A stretch of DNA of 64,000 bases, from the NCBI GenBank assembly GCA_017506865.1, contig JAFCMP010000066.1:62001-126000 (forward strand), written 5' to 3'. The notes beneath the pieces were generated by a model. The model saw nothing but the letters and a program-made list of their open reading frames with translations. It made no database searches and had not been told where the DNA came from. Shown here piece by piece: positions 1-15,500 of the stretch. Both the position numbers and the translations under genes were made by a program. The stretch comes from Tribonema minus. Taxonomy: Eukaryota > Sar > Xanthophyceae > Tribonematales > Tribonemataceae. Positions within the stretch are counted from its first letter, which is position 1, and each line of letters opens with the position of its first letter.

Positions 1-336
1 AGCAACGCAGCTCGCACCACCTGCTTTTGCGCTGCACACCTTGTCCCCTCGCGCTGAATTATGCCGAAACAACTTGAAGATGGCGTCACTGCCATGTTTC
101 TTTGTCTACAACCCCGGTCTTATACACCACGTGCTTACCCCCGGTCTTATACAGCATACCCCCGGTCTTGCGTACACACACACACCTCCCTATGGAGACG
201 GGGGGTCTTATACTACAGTATACGATGGGGGGGTCTTATACAAGAGGGGGGGTTTATACTCCGTGATCTACGGTATGTATGCAATTTACGTACATATTTA
301 TATGTGTCAATAAACTCCAAGAAGTGTACTTGATGC

Positions 337-383
337 ATGGTATCAGGAGCTTACCAGGCTTGGCACCAGGGCAGCGGCCATGG
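337..383 (-). repeat. Donor-edge copy of RRP12 exon 18
   Basis: Near-identical 47 bp copy of 427-473 (exon 18 end plus GTAAGC donor), about 90 bp further into the intron. Confidence 0.85.
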
Positions 384-443
384 TCATGTAATCCATTGAT
401 ATGTAGTATATACCTCATAGTTATAATGGTATCAGGAGCTTAC

Positions 444-567
444 CAGGCTTGGCACCAGGGCAGCGGCCATGGCCATGTAGTTCAGCGCGACGCGCGTGCC
501 TTCCTGAGCGGCGGACTGCGCATCCGCCACGTCCATGTCGTCCGACGGAGCGTCACCGCCCTTGTCC
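444..567 (-). CDS. RRP12: RRP12 exon 18 (last in window)
   Basis: 124 bp, phase 2 to 0: an acidic linker DKGGDAPSDDMDVADAQSAA followed by NYMAMAAALVPSL. Donor GTAAGC. Further 3' exons must lie left of position 1. Confidence 0.85.
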
Positions 568-3500
568 CTGCAGCAACCATTGTCAAATACAAGTTGAGTA
601 CAAGTCAAGTACAAGTCAAGTACAACGAAAGCGATAATATCTGAACAAGGCGTCCAACGGAGCATCACCACCCTTCTCCCTGCAGCAGCAACCATTGGTC
701 AAGTACAAGTCAAGTACAAGTCAAGTACAAGTCATGTAGAAGTGTTCGGCAATGCGCATTGAGACTCTTTCACGATGTTCACAAAACAGGTGTGTAGATT
801 CTGGTTGCAAGTCCATGGGCGTCCACCATCTGGGGTTTCACGCGCCCTGAGCGAGAATTGATGAAAAGTACAAGTGATTGGTGAACATCTGACAAGGCGT
901 CCGTTGAAATGTCGCCGCCATCTCCCTGCGGCAGAAATGATACGATTTGAGTACAGCACAACAAGAAAGTCAGGAACACATCCATGGAGCGTCACTACTG
1001 TACTTTTCGTGCAACAGCGATTGCACGAGTCAAATGCGCGTCAACTTCTGCTCGAGCAGAGTGCAACTTCAAGTCAGTGGCACCTTTCTCCAAATGACTC
1101 TTTACCATGCATTATACTCTTAGGTGATGTTGAGTTCATGAGCGTTGCCACCCCTTCTCACTTGGGCAGCAATCACATGAGTCAGGTGTGAGTCAACGCA
1201 TCAAGTCGAGTACAAGTGATGGTCGCTGCCAAGACCTCCAATAACCTTGATGTTGATGCTTTGCAGCATGACTGATGTGGCTTACGATTGACCATCGCCA
1301 CCATTATAGTTGAAGCGGTGCTATAAACAAATGGTCAGCGCACCCTTAGTTGCTAGATCACAGTCCTAGATCACAGTACGTGAAGCAATGAAGTGCAACC
1401 GCAAAAAAACTCTGTGTAATAAGCACACATACAATCTGTCTGGTAGCTCAACAACCTCAACATCAATCATCTGTACCTTTTTGCGCCCTGAACGGGAGTC
1501 AATGAAAAACGCAATTGAAGTATTTATTTGAAGTTGAAGTCGCACCTGGATGCCTGCGCAGCCGCCGTTGCCTCCAGCAGCTTCTGCAGTAGCCTCTTGA
1601 ACAGCTGGGACAGGAATGGCTTGGGGGACACGCGCGCAAATGCAGCAGCAGCGCCGCACACCGCCAGCACCTGCAATGCGGCCAAGAGCACTAGTTTCAG
1701 GCTTGAGGCTTTTCAATAATCTTGGCACTGTGCACGAAGGGCGTGGGCAGACTAGCCGCAGCTTGTATTTTACAAACGCTAGCTCGGCAGTCACGCGCTG
1801 CTCATCACAACCCCTACCAAACGCAGCAGCAGCGCCGCACACCGCCAGTACCTACAGCGCACCCAACAGCACAGCACTAGGGGTAAGGTCTGAGGCTTTC
1901 GACAATCTTGGCACCCAATACAGCCAGAAAAATAGGAACTAGCAGGAGGCATAGCAACGGGGAGGCAGCTCCGCACACCTACAACACGGCCAAGAGCACT
2001 GGGCGTAAGATGTGAGGCTTGCAATAATCTTAGCACGCAACAAGCCAGAAAAACAGGAACTAGCAGGGGCACAGAATGGGGAGACAGCTCTGCACACCAC
2101 CAACACCTCAAACGCGGCCAAGAGCACTGGGGTTCAGGTTTCAGGCTTTCAATCTTAGCACGCAATGGAGCCAAGAAAGAAGGAAGCAGCAGGGGGCAGC
2201 AATGGGGTGATAGTGGTCCGGTTGGCAGACTACATGCAGGGCAGTCTCACAGGGTAGGATTAGGGTTAGGGTGAAGGTTAGCCTAGTCCTAGGGGCAGTC
2301 TCACATAGACATGAAGCAGACAACCAATCAACTCCGCAAACGGTGGCACGAGGGCTGTGCTTGAGGGCTGGCACGAGGGCTGGCACGAGGGGACCCTAAT
2401 CCAATTCTAACATTGCCCCTAACCCTAACCCTCACTACAGCTACCTAATGCGTTTTCCATGACGGCATGTGCATACATGCACCCACTGCAGAAGGGGGGG
2501 GAAGTTCTACAAAGTACTGTGTCTGCAGCAGCGTGAGGCAGCGGCGGCTCCGCGCGCTGGCGGCGCCTGATGGGGAGCGACAGTAACCCTAACCCTAACC
2601 CTAACCTAACCCTGACCCCAACCTAACCCCAACCCTAAGACGCACAAGACAGGTACATAGTGCCGGTGCTCAAGGACATCAGCAACTAATGCCAGCGAGG
2701 GACGGGGGGGGGGGGCGGGGGGGGGATGCAGCGGTGTAGTGATGCAGGGCACTGCAGTACCAGACGTTGAGTGTGCGCATGCGATGCAATGCAAACCCTA
2801 GCCGTCGCCTCGCCACTGCATATGTACCTTTAGCCCAAAAGCGGCGCTGCTTTTGTGTTCAGCTGCGCGAAGAGCCCGCGGCAGCCTGGCCTTGGTTCAG
2901 AGATCGACAGGATGTACAGTGTATGCCCCTCACCCTGCCCCTTACATGTACACTTTAGCTGAGAGTAGCGCGTCCCGCTTGCCCAGCTGCATGAGGGCCT
3001 CAGAAACCCTAGCCCTAGTGAATACTGCACAGACCCTAGCCCTCTCCCTGCCCTGCATAAATGCATACCTTGTCGAATCCAAATAAGGCGCGTCCTTCTT
3101 ACCCAGTCGTGCAAAGAGCGAGCCGCAGCCTGGCCCAGGTCAACACGTCAAAGAAGATGTACTTTTTATTAATTCTCGCTCAGGGCGCGATGTACTTTGT
3201 TGATTCCAGCCCTCTCCCTACCACATAGTTCGAAGTACAAGTACATAAGCGGGGAGGCAGATGGACGAGGACTTCGAGGGGGGGGGGTGGCCATATGGCG
3301 ATGTCGTTGAGATGATCGCCAATGCGCATTGAGACTTTCAAGGTGTTTACAAAGACACATGTAGATTCTGGTTGCAAGCTGGACCTTCATCATCTGGGCT
3401 TTTTTGCGCCCTACGCGAAAATTAACAAGAAGTCAACGTACGTGCGCACCTTGTCATCTGAAAGAGGCGCGTCCTTCTTGTCGAGCTGCGCAAACAGCGC

Positions 3501-6500
3501 GGGCAGGAACTTGGTGCTGGTTGCCGAAAGCGCGCGCAGCTCCTCCTGTTGAGCGGTGCCACGCGACTCCGCGCCAGCGATCAGCGCCTGCAGCCCGTTG
3601 CACACCTGCGAGAACAAGAGCGCGAGGAGCATCCGATTCTTCAATGTTGAACTGTTTGCAGAAGTGAGCTCTGCATGCTAGCGATCAGCGCCTGCAGCCC
3701 GTTGCACACCTGCAAGCGCGACGAGCGTCGGTGAAATATACTTTGCAGCACAAACATGAAAGGGCATTGGCCAATGGCGCCACCTGATGCACTCAGTTCG
3801 CTCAATGACTCACTTGCAGACTCGCCCCTGGAAGTACGCCGGGGTAGTGCGCATCTTTGTGTGGCGCTGGCCAGCACCGACCCCGTTCGAAGAACTCATT
3901 TACTTGATGGCTCAGTCACAGACGCACCTCTGCAACTAGAAGTTACTCGCTTGTTTACTCAGCCGAAGACTCATTCACTCATTTACTCAGTTGCAGACTC
4001 ACCTCTGTGAGTATGCCGGGATACCTCACGTCCTGCATGACGTTAGCCAGCGCACGGGTGCGGGTAGAACTCATCTACTCATGTACTCAGTCGAAACGTC
4101 ACCGTTGCGAGAATGCCTGTGTATCTCGCGTCCTGGAGAACACATCAACTCAATGACTCGACTCAGTCACAGGCGCACCTCAGCAGGTAGGACTCATCTA
4201 CTCATGTACTCAGTTGCAAGACTCACCTCTGCAAGTATGCCGGGATACCTCACATCTTGCATGGCGTTGGCCAGCACCGGCGCGAGCGGGCCGAATGCGC
4301 TGGCCACGTCCGTGGGCGCTGCGCAGAAGGCAGGGAACAGGCCCCACACCTAGCAACAAGAGTGGCAGCATACAACATCAGAAGCGAATGCCTCCAGCTG
4401 CAAAGTAACAGGAATCTCAGTGTACTTCGAAGTAAACTTGAAAATGTTAACGCATTGTGGGCGCAGAAACAGGCCCCGCACCTACACAACAAAGATAGAA
4501 CGGCAGCATACAACATCAGAAGCGAATGCAAGGCCTTCCAGCTCCATGGTAACAAAGAATTTCGATGTATACTTCCATCTGTAAGCAAATGTGGGGCGCA
4601 CAAACAGGCGCCACACCTGGCAACATGATCAAAGAGCAGCAGCGTACAACATCAGAAGCGATAGCAAGGCCTTGCGGCAAGACCTTGCCGCTGCAATGCG
4701 TCAAGAAAATCAACAAAATACCTTTACTTGCAGATTGGTGGGTGCAGACTGGTTTCCGCTGCAAAGTGTCAAGCACGATCACACACCATTTTACGTACAA
4801 GCTGGTGGGTGCAGACTGTCGCAATGACGTCTCAGTTCGATATGTTCTGTCAATGACTGCCATGAGATTTAGGGCCAGGGTTAGGGTCAGGGTTAGGGTT
4901 TGTGATGGTGCACACGAGGTAAGGATCAAACGCAGGCTTCCTCGTGTTGCCTACCAGCCACGGCCCTCTTGCGAGCTACTGCCTCATGTTGTTGGCCAGT
5001 GCCTGTCATGCGGACCGTAATGCTAACCCTAACTCGAACTCTAGACCTGACCCTAGCCCCCCATCCCGACCCGCACCTGCAGCTGCTTACCCAAAGTCTC
5101 TCCGCAACAACTGCACACATTCTAGTGCATGCGCCTGTTCCCCGTTTCCGCTGCACAGCGTTGTGAATCATGAGCAGCACAGCAATTTGATGCAGAATCC
5201 GACAAATGCGTCTGCTGCTTTCGCTTCAGTCTCTTTTCTTCTTCGTTTTTTCAGATGTGCTACCAAGAGCTCTGCAGGCCTTGCGATCGGCAAACGTCGC
5301 GGCACGAGCTCCGCTCCAACAGAGTTGAGCGAATCGGTGCTGACACAGGTGATGCACGCTAATTTCTGGCGGTTAGGTTTAGGGTTAGGGTTACGCATCG
5401 CGCGACCGCAAGCGTGCCACAGTGTGCGTGTGCGCGAGAAGCAGTCACAGCGACCTGAACCAGGCCACTAGGCAGAACCTGTTCAGCGCAGACTTACGTG
5501 TCGATAAACTGTTTGAGATGGTATCTCTCTGACTGTCGTGACGTTAGTGAACAGGCAGGATGTGGCACCGCGACCAGTGCCGCGTTCAACTCACATGAAC
5601 TCCAAGAAAACACGAATCCTTACGCAATGACTTCAGAGTTGCTGACTTGACTCACTACTTGCAGATAATGGCTGCAGGGATGAGCACTGGCCTGCTCCTC
5701 AAGACCTGGTTGAACTTAGCCCTAACAATGGTTGCGACTCGAACTGAAATTATCCCCAACAACTAGGTTTGGGACTAGAGCTAGCCCTAATTCGCACCCA
5801 AACCGACGAGCACTGACCTGTTCAACCCTGAGGCTCTGCGTCTTGCCCTCGTTGGCCGTGAGTTTGCCACTCCTTGACACCTGCGCACAGACCGCCGAGA
5901 GATATTGTGGCAATTGTGAAAGCAGCATGCATAGCTTGGATTATATTACATTTGGCGCCTGGTGCTGTGGAATGATATTCGTGCTTTGTTTTGCGCAGGT
6001 GCAGGGAGCAGCACTAACCCTAACCCTAAGCCGCACCGAGAGACTGAAAAGACTGAGGGTGAGCCTCGAAAGCTGCAGTGCTGGTATTTGACCACAAGTA
6101 TGATGACGACACGAGAACGATAACTGGTGAGGCGCTTCACGAAAAGTATAAACGTGAAGTACACACCAAGTACGACAACACACAGGCACACAGTCCAACA
6201 TGTATGCTATAGCAATCTAGACATGCGCCATTGGCGTACGCTAGCATCGTACAGGAACCGGTGAGCACGCGATCACCGTGCAGTACGTAATCATGCTCAA
6301 CACGTGCGTACGATACTACTGTATGTGGCGTCGCTCGGGCACCAAATCCGTACAGTCATCGGCAACACATGCACGCGCATACAGCGCACATGCGTTTTAC
6401 CGTACCGGACCGCAGTGTTTGGCCAACACGACCGAGCGTGGTTGAAGTGCGCCTAATTTCTGATGAAATACATTAGCTTGAAGTTTGACGTGAACCCACT

Positions 6501-9500
6501 AGTGCAGACGCGCGCCTCCGAGCGTGATCGCAGCGTTTGGCCAACGCCACCAGAGTGTGGTGGCAGTGCTCAGTACTTCGGTTCTATTTGGTAATCCAAC
6601 TTGAAGTGTGACGTCAGCCCACTAGTGCAGACGCACTCCTTCATACCTGATCGTAGTGTTTGGCCAACTCCACCAGGCTGTGGTGGAAGTACGGCAGTGC
6701 TCAGTACTTCTTTATGGAGTACTTAAACTTGAAGTGTCACATTACCCCGTACCTGATCGCAGTGTTTGGCCAACTCCACCAGGCTGTGGTGGAAGTACGC
6801 GAGACGCGCAGGGGCTGCCCCCCCATGCTCGCGCAGCAGCGGAATCTGAACGATGGGGAGCAGGGGTGAGGACATTGATAGAGTCAGGGTTGGGGAACTG
6901 AGCAATGGGGAGGGGAAGGGGGGGGGAACGGGCGAAACGAGTGGCAAGACATAGCTTCATGAGCGAGGCGGTGGTGACTCCTACATTTAATCCTTACCCT
7001 AACCGTAACCCTAACCTTGTGCTCCAAGTATCATTCTAGCAGGCGGCCATTGACTTTGACAAGATGAACAAGATGAGTACCTTGGCGTTACCGAAAAATG
7101 AGGGATGCACACTTGAAGTGCTCACTTCAGGTCCGACCATCGCACTCGGAGAGCGCATGACACATCAGCTGCGCCCACTTTGCCTCGGCATACGCACAAG
7201 ACTTGATGCGGCGTACCCGCTTTTCTTCTCTGTTTGCGTACACAACTGCGACCCCCTGTGCCTCCGCCAGCCTGACCTCCGAAACCTGCAACAACATAAC
7301 GACAGCCCAATCAAGCGCGACATGCAGCCACGACCACTGCGCCTGGGGTACCCGGGGGCCGCAGCTGCTGCGTGCCTCTGCTGCCAAAACACCTGACCCT
7401 AACCCTAAGCCTAGCCCTAACCCCTAACCCTAGCCATAGCCATACCTGCCCCTGACTGTCCTAGCGTCACCACACGCTACAGGAGAGTCACCAGCCCTCT
7501 TGACTCAGCCACGCCCATGGTGTTAGGGTTAGGGTTAGGGTTAGGGACGCGGACGCCGCGAACCGCAGCATACCACACTAATTATACCTACCCCGTGCCT
7601 ACCTCCAAATGTATCAACCCTCAATTACAGACACAATGCGACGCACCACACACCAGTCAGGCCGTTTGCTCGGCGGCGCCTACTGCATTGGCGGTGCCGG
7701 CGGGACGCAATGGCAGGACGTCCATTCTCTACATACATAAACTAGCATACATACTCTATAGGGCTCACCAGCCAGGCTCTAGACTCAGCGACGCCGACAC
7801 CCATTTTGTCGGTGGCGGCGGCGGGGCATCTACTCTATACATGCCTCGTTTATACATATGGGGTTCACCAGCCAGGCTCTAGACTCGGCGACACCCATCA
7901 TGTCGGGTGTCCCTGCGGGGAGCAGCAACAGGACGCCTACTCTAACATACCCACGCTATCCTCGATACATACCCACACATACATGCCCGCACACAAACGG
8001 GGCTCACCAGCCAGGCTCTGCTCTCAGCAACGCCCATCGTGTCGGGCGTTCCGGCGGGGCGCAGCGGCAGGACGCCTAGGACGCGCTCCATGCCTACGCC
8101 CTCAATGGCCAGGCCCAGCGCCTGCACGTCAGCAGAGGCATAGGAAATGTCATCAAGGCGCCAGAATGCTGTGCAAGAGCAGTGCTTGACAGCTCAAAGA
8201 TGCATGAGGGCTGCTTTTGAGCTCATGTTGCAGTGAACAAATTGGCGGTATGTGAGGCGTTGAAGGACAATCGAGGCGCCAGAGCACAGTGCGCCGTATG
8301 CACGTCAAACTCACCCTACACTGCAATTGAGGAGTGGCAAGGCGCACGAGAGCTTCTTTTAAAGCATGTGCTTCACAGTATGTACTTCGAAATACCTCGG
8401 TGCATGTCTGGCCACAACGCGCGCCCGGCTTTGCAATACACATAAGAAAAAATATGCTCCCATGCTTCGCTCTCGCACCGACAAGGCAGGCAGCAAGAGC
8501 TTGGTGCCCAGGTCGAAGTGGCGGCTCCCGCTGTGGCGGCACGCATGAATGTCTGCTGCACCAACTTCAACCGCAATTCTGCCAAATTCTGAACCTGACG
8601 GCGACCCTGACCACGACATACGGCAACGGGCACATGTCACAAGCAAGAGCACCTTTTTACAGTAAAAGCTCCCAAATGCTGACTTGACTGCTACCTGAAA
8701 CGGCACTAACTTCAATGACTCAATGACCGAAGCTGTGCTGCACGGCAGTGTTGCTGGCAAGGGCATAGTGACGTACGTCACAGAGTGTCCCACGTGGACT
8801 GGCACTGCTGTCATGGCACTGAAGCTACCTTTAAACTGACGCAAGCCCTTCGGATGCGACACACTACCCATGTAAGTGTCGATGCATACATTCATTGAGC
8901 GCGTGCAGTAGCTGCAGGTGTTTCGTATGGTGCAACTGTCAGTGCGCACCTCATTGAGTGCTGGCAGGGCTCCCGCTGCTGCTGTAGCTGCTTAGAGTTA
9001 GGGTTGGGGTTAACCCAAGCGTAGGGATTAGGTAATTAGGGCTTACCTAATCCTAACCTGATGGCAACCCTTCACAATTTCGACTTTGGTTCGCATAACT
9101 ATCGATGCATACTGTACCTCATTGAGTGCTGGCAGCACTCCTGGCGCTGCTGCTGCTTGGGGTTACATAGGGTTAATCTAACCCTGATTTTAAGCTGATG
9201 GTAACCCTTCAATTTCACTTTGGTTTACGTAACTGTTGATGCATCCCTCATTGACCTCCTGGCGCTGCTGCTGCTTAAAATTAGGGTTCACCTGACCCTA
9301 ACCCTAACCTCATGGTAACTCGTCAATGTCATATCTGGTTTGTGTAACTGTCAATGCATACCCACCTCATTGAGTGCTGGCAGGACTCTTGGCGCCGCTG
9401 CTGCTTAGGAGTAGGGTTCACCTCACCTAACCCTAACCCTAACCCTAACCTGACGGTATCCCTTCAATTTGGACTTTGGTCTGCGCAACTGTCGATTCAT

Positions 9501-12500
9501 ACCTACCTCATTGAGTGCTGGCAGGACACCTGGTGCTGCTGCTGCGGCGGGAATGCTGGCAAGCGCGTCGTGCAGGTCCCCCAGGCCCTGCATATAATGG
9601 CAAACAACACCATGTAAGGCGGGTACGCAAAGGGATTCACGAAGCAACGGTGTGGTCCGATAGAAAATTAGTTACGCAGACCTGCAAACATGACGCATAC
9701 GGAAGGTGAGCAAAAGCTTGGCGCTGCTGCTGCGGCGGGGATGCTGGCAAGGGCATCGTGCAGGTCCCCCAGGCCCTGCAAATGATATCGACCAATGACA
9801 CGTGAGGCGGGTGCACAAAGGGATCCACAATGGTATGGTAAAGTAGCAAGATTAGGCACATAGGCAAAAAAAAAACAACAAGACCTGTAATAAATGTGAG
9901 CAAACGGATCTCTAGAGCGACGCTGTGGTCTACCCGTGTGATCAGGCTGGGTCAAGATCAGGATTGTGAGCAACGTCAACCCTCAGTACAGGACGCCATG
10001 AGTCTGACAGACACTTCAGAGTATCCGCACACCTTTCATGCATCAGAAGCCCGGCAATTAACCATAAAACCAAAGCCCGCACCTTGAGAGCAGAGTGGCG
10101 TTGTGCTATGAATCAGCAAACTACTACTTGGTCCACTTCAAGAAAAAAATGGATAAGGGGAGAGGCTCGCGAAAATCAACAGGCTGTCAGTCAGCAGCGC
10201 GGGTCGCGCACCTTGAGAGTGGATGAGAGTATGGGGTAGGACGCGCTGCGCAAGTGCAAGAAGAGGCGCCCCAGCAGTGGCAGTGCCTTGGGCCAGGCCT
10301 TCTGGTACCTGAGAAAGGCACACACGGGAGGGCGGACGGGGGGGTAAGCAAGACAGTGTGGGTGTGTTTGCAACTAAGTATGCTCTCGGGGGGGGGGGGG
10401 GGGGGGGGGGGGGGAGGGCAGGGTCATGAGAGAGTGCAAGACATCAGCAACAAATACCAGCAAGGGGGGGGGGGAATGGGATGCAAAGGTTTAGTGGTGC
10501 AGGGCACTGCAGTGCAAGTCATTAAATGTGGGCGTGCCCGCAAGTGAGACGCTGTGTGCGCGTGCTTTGCAGATGGCATCCGTATACTAAAAACTTGAGG
10601 TGTACCTCTTGAACTACATACAACGCATACTTTTTAAAGTGACGCGACAACAGCCAGTTCTAGTGGGAAGGCACAAGTGAGGATGCGTACAAGCCAGTCA
10701 CGGCTGAAGTCAGGAGGGGGGTTCCGTCGCACATGTGGCCGCAGGGCAGAGTAGCAGGTGTCAGTAAGGGCGGGTGAAACAGTACTCAGGGTGTACACAG
10801 CAACCTAGTCTGCACTGCGCCCTAACAGCTTGCACACTGTTGTTGTAACACAGCACAACAGTCGCGCATTACAAATACACTACAGTACAGTACAGTGTGC
10901 CCTTGGTGTACTGGAGAGCAGGTTGTTCGTAGTGCTCGTTCATCGCCAAATCGCTTTACTACAAGGTGCATGGAGACTCTGGTAGCTAATAACCTGGGCT
11001 TTTTTGTGCCGTATGCAGGTTCAGAAGAGGAGGTGCAATTACCCATGGTTTACTCACTTGTACTGCAGCAGACCCTCCAGTGCACACAAGTACAGTGCAC
11101 CCAGGGTGTACTCACTGCTACTGCAGCAGACCCTCCAGTTCAAACAAAGAGGTGTAGTATACCCATGGTGTACTCACTTGTACTGCAGCAGCGAGCACAC
11201 AGGTACAGTGTACCAAGGCTGTACTCACTTGTACTGCAGTAGACCCTTCAGTGAGCACAGGACCGTCTCCAGGGCGGTGGGCTTGCCCTGTGTGCGGCTT
11301 GCCACTAATCGGTTGGAATTTTTTGTGCCGTATGCAAATTCAAACGAGGAGGTGCAGTGTACTCATGGTGTACTCACTTGCACTGCAGCAGAATTTGCAG
11401 TGAGCAGACGAGTACAGTCTACCCGTTGTGTACTCACTTGTACTGCAGCAGTCCCTCCAGTGAGCACAGGACCGTCTCCAGGGCGGTGGGCTTGCCCTTG
11501 CGCGGCTTGCCCAGCGACTCTGCCATCTCAGAGACCATCTCCTGATCCACCACCGTCTGTGATTGTTGGCAAACACGCAGTACACAGCGCGCATGACCCT
11601 GTGAGTACACAAACACCGGCGCTAGTGGCTCTGCACCCTTGACACGAGTCATCAAGAAATGGGTCACTTTGATAAAGATGGGTACGCAACAACCTGCGTG
11701 AGTTGCTTTGCAGCCTTGACGCGTGTTCACATTAATGTTTACGACGATGAGGAGTATGCGGCGCACTCTGAGTGAGAATCATTCATGTAGTGAACTAGCG
11801 TGCCGGATGCACTGATCACACTGCGCGATGGAGTTTGCCAAGCGCCACTTTGCCGCTTTAAAATCGCAGTTTGTGCTACAGCACTAGATTGATGTTTTCA
11901 GTAGTAGCCAGCGGCAGACTCCTGTCCGGGGACACTCAGCACAACCAGTCTGCAGTTCAGTAGATGTGCACTGCAGTGATTGCTGACGAGGCAGAACATG
12001 GACACGAGAGGGGGGGTTGGCCAAGGTGTGCTTCCATCTCAGAGATCTGTTGGAGGCTCACCAGTGTCTCTCAAAGCAGCTGTGCAACGAAACCTTGGCA
12101 ACATTCATTCGAGCGCTTACGTCCCCGCAAAGCACACCCCTATTAACAGTCACATGAGGTGACCATCTGCCTGGCACGCGACGAAACAATCTGAAAGTGC
12201 ACCGTTCTGTGCACCACAAACACAACAATTACTTCAGGTGATGTGATGTACTTCAAGTAAATTGATGGCTGTACTTCAAGTAAATTGATGGCTGTACTCA
12301 AACTGACAATACGAACGCCTCCGCCCGTACGGTTCTGTGACAGTTGGCGTGCCCTGGATCTTGCTATGCACTCCACCATCTCGAGTGGCTATACTCCAAA
12401 AGTACTGTATTGAGCAGATCGCATATACGCAGTCAACAGCAGGTGCAGACCTCTTTGTAGCGCGAAGCCAATCTCAGCCACGATGCACCAGGTGAAGCAC

Positions 12501-15500
12501 CTTATTAAGCAGGTGTACCGGCAAAAGCAGCCGCAGACTTAATTGTACTGCAGCTCTGATCTCAACTACATCGCACCTGAAACAGAAGGTTGAGGCCGGA
12601 AGGGCAGGCGGTTGCATGGAGCGCTGACACCGTTCAATCTCAAGTTAACACTTGAAGTAGTATCAACCACAGACCCAAAATTAAAGCAACAGCTCAGAGA
12701 GTCGCCCGCAGACGCATCAGTGCAGTACTATCAGCTAAACTTCAACTGTGCGGCACCTGAAACAACAGGTTGAGGCAGGAGCACGCAGTGCGGTGCAGCG
12801 CTGCCGCCGAGCTCCAACATCAACTTCTTCTTGAAGTATTCTAAACCAAGGACAACCAAGGACCCAGTCATTAAATCACAAGATCGGAAACTCGCCCGCA
12901 GACACCCCAGTGTCCTAGCTAAAGTTCAAATGTGGCACCTGAAACAACAGGTTGAGGCAGGAGCATGCGGCGCCGTGCAGCGCTGCCGCCGGGCTCTCGC
13001 AGTAGCTCACGAGCGCCGCGGCGGCGCGCGGCAGCAGCGAGCGCGCGGCAGCGGCGCCGGCGCTGTCGCCGCCGCTGCCGCGCATGCGCACCAGCGCGCT
13101 TGCCAATGCCTGCGCCGAAGCGGGCGCGAGGCAAGAGAAAGGCGGCAACGGAAGGGAGGGGGTGAGATTCACAGGCATGTCTGATCGACAAAAGCTGTTG
13201 TGAAGCTGAGGCTGATGCGAACGCATGTTTTCATTGAGGGGCAGCAACAGCAGAGAGGGGTTTGAAGTCACGGGCATCTCTGACCTCACAATGTTGTGAT
13301 GGTTGCACCGCACCATCAAGCGCCAGAAGCTGCGGCGATGCATGACTTCAACTCAAAGTTCCGGCAAGGCAGTTGGGTACCGTGCTTCGCCTGACTCTAA
13401 CAAACCATACCCCGTCAAAGTCGGTGGTATCCCTGTACCATATCCCTGTATCATCACATGACAATAACCATACATGCCCTTACCGCAAAAACGTTCCTCA
13501 CCTGCGCGAATGCTGTTGCGCCAGCTGCGTTGGTGCCGCCCGGCTCGCAACGTTGAGCGTCATCGCAACCAGGCAGTTTTTGTGGGTATACTCTGACCAT
13601 ACATACATACCTCTAGTAGCCAGGAACATTTCTCACCTGACCGATGGCGTGGCGCCAGCTGTGACAAACCGCGGCTTGTGGCGCTGCCGCAGAGTTGAAT
13701 TTTAGGCAAAGCAGTTGGGTACCGTCGTACTCTGACGATACATACCCCCTGCCCTCGGGGATGTTCCTCATCTGACGATACATACCCCTGCCCTCGGGAA
13801 TGTTCCTCGCCTGTGCGTTAAACCGCGGCTTGGCGCTGCCGCAGAGTTGAACTCTACGTGCGCCAAGTTGGCATCCCTGTATCATCATTCTGTCCAAAAC
13901 CATACATGCATTTACCCTAAAGACGTTTCTCACCTGCGCGAATGCCGTGGCGCCGGCTGCGTCGGTGCCGCCCGGCTCGCAACGTTGAGCGTCATCGCGA
14001 CGGTATACTCTATCGGTATGCTCTGACCATACATACATACCTCTAGTAGCCAGGAACGTTTCTCACCTGCGCGAATGCCGTGGCGCCGGCTGCGTCGGTG
14101 CCGCCCGGCTGCACGTCCAGGAGGGCCAGGACCAGGGGGGGGAGCGCGGCGGGGGGGAGGCACGTCGCGTGCGGCGACTGCACTATCGAGCTCAGGCACT
14201 GCGCGACACGCAGGCGGAGAGGATGAGGGGAAGGAGTGGGACACGTCAATACTGCTCGTCATCTGAGAAGTGTATGATGATTGTTGAAGAAGGGGAGGCA
14301 CGTGGCGTGCGGCGACTGCACCATCGCGCTCAGGCACTGCAGCCGGCACGCAGCACGGAGGTGCAAAGGATGAGGGGAGAAGTGGGGCATGCAGGTATCT
14401 TTTATTTGCATAGTATATGATGACTTCTAAAGGAGGGCCGGCGTGTCACGTGCACCAACTGCGCCGTCGCTCTCAGGCACTGTGACCAGCGCGTGGCTCA
14501 CAGGCGCTAAGGATGAGGCGGAGAAGTGGGACATGGCAAAACTGCTCTCAAATTTGGCGTATGAAACACACGGCATGATTATTTCTTCAAAAAGGCATGC
14601 ACATTGAGCAGCGCATGCCCAGGTTGGGTTTCAGCACGGGACAAGGCAGCCGTCGCCTCCTCCGTTGGTGTGGCTACACACTATTACGGTGAGCCTTGCA
14701 GCTGAGCGCGTTGAGCGCATGCGCAGTCTAGGGCTCGGCAGCCCTAACACTAGGGTTTGGCAGCGCTAACTTCAAGCTGGAGCTGACCTACCGAACACGC
14801 GAGACCTTTCCATACTGACCACCCATGCCTCGAATGCTAGAAAGCTTGCGCACATAAGTCTTTTGGCTCCTGCGGATAATGGCCGCACTGTTCGAGTCGT
14901 GGCCAATTGCTGCAGCAGCGGCGACCACGGTGATTCACGGAAGGCACTGACCACACCTTGTCGCCGACTTAGAGCTCTACGATCTTTTGATTCGTTTCCA
15001 TCAAGCCACAGGCCAGCCACACCAGGCAGTTCGCGTGTCAGGGCGCTGCACACATACAGTATCTGCTGCCGTCGCGCCAGCGCCTGAGGGCCGGGCTGAG
15101 GTGAAACGCGAGGCTTCAGGTGACAGCGCTCTGTCTTGGCATGCAGTTTCACGTATGGGCAGGTATGCATCGCTGATACACTCGATATACCGATACATTG
15201 GAAGGGCATACTTGTCATATGCCAATCCATTGAAGTGGTGTAATTGTCACGAGCCCGAGCATGCGTGCAACCTATGGCACTGGCGAGGCACCGCATAGTA
15301 CTTTTCATTGATTCTCGCTCAGGGCGCGAAAGAGCCTAGATGACTGGTATCAGAGCTTGCAGCACAAATCTACAAGTCATTTGACGATCTGAAAGTGTCT
15401 CAACGACAACCGCGTACTTCCAGATATCATCTGCACCACTCTGTTGATGGCTGTACTCATGTTAGACACTTCTGTTGGGTGAAAAGCACTCCCAGAAGTA

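Noticed and set aside
5240..5350. Plus-strand exon-like segment (TTTTTTCAG acceptor, KSSAGLAIGKRRGTSSAP, GTGATG donor)
   Set aside because: Isolated, antisense to RRP12, no partner exons and no homology I recognise.
7127..7387. Minus-strand frame with EEKRVRRIKSCAYAEAKW, considered as an RRP12 exon
   Set aside because: Exons 12 (ESRAWL) and 13 (IPLLRE) join directly in phase and match the family without it.
14772..15308. 178-codon minus-strand open frame
   Set aside because: Lies in the intron between RRP12 exons 6 and 7, which join directly in phase; no family resemblance, and it overlaps the start of the inverted dispersed element.
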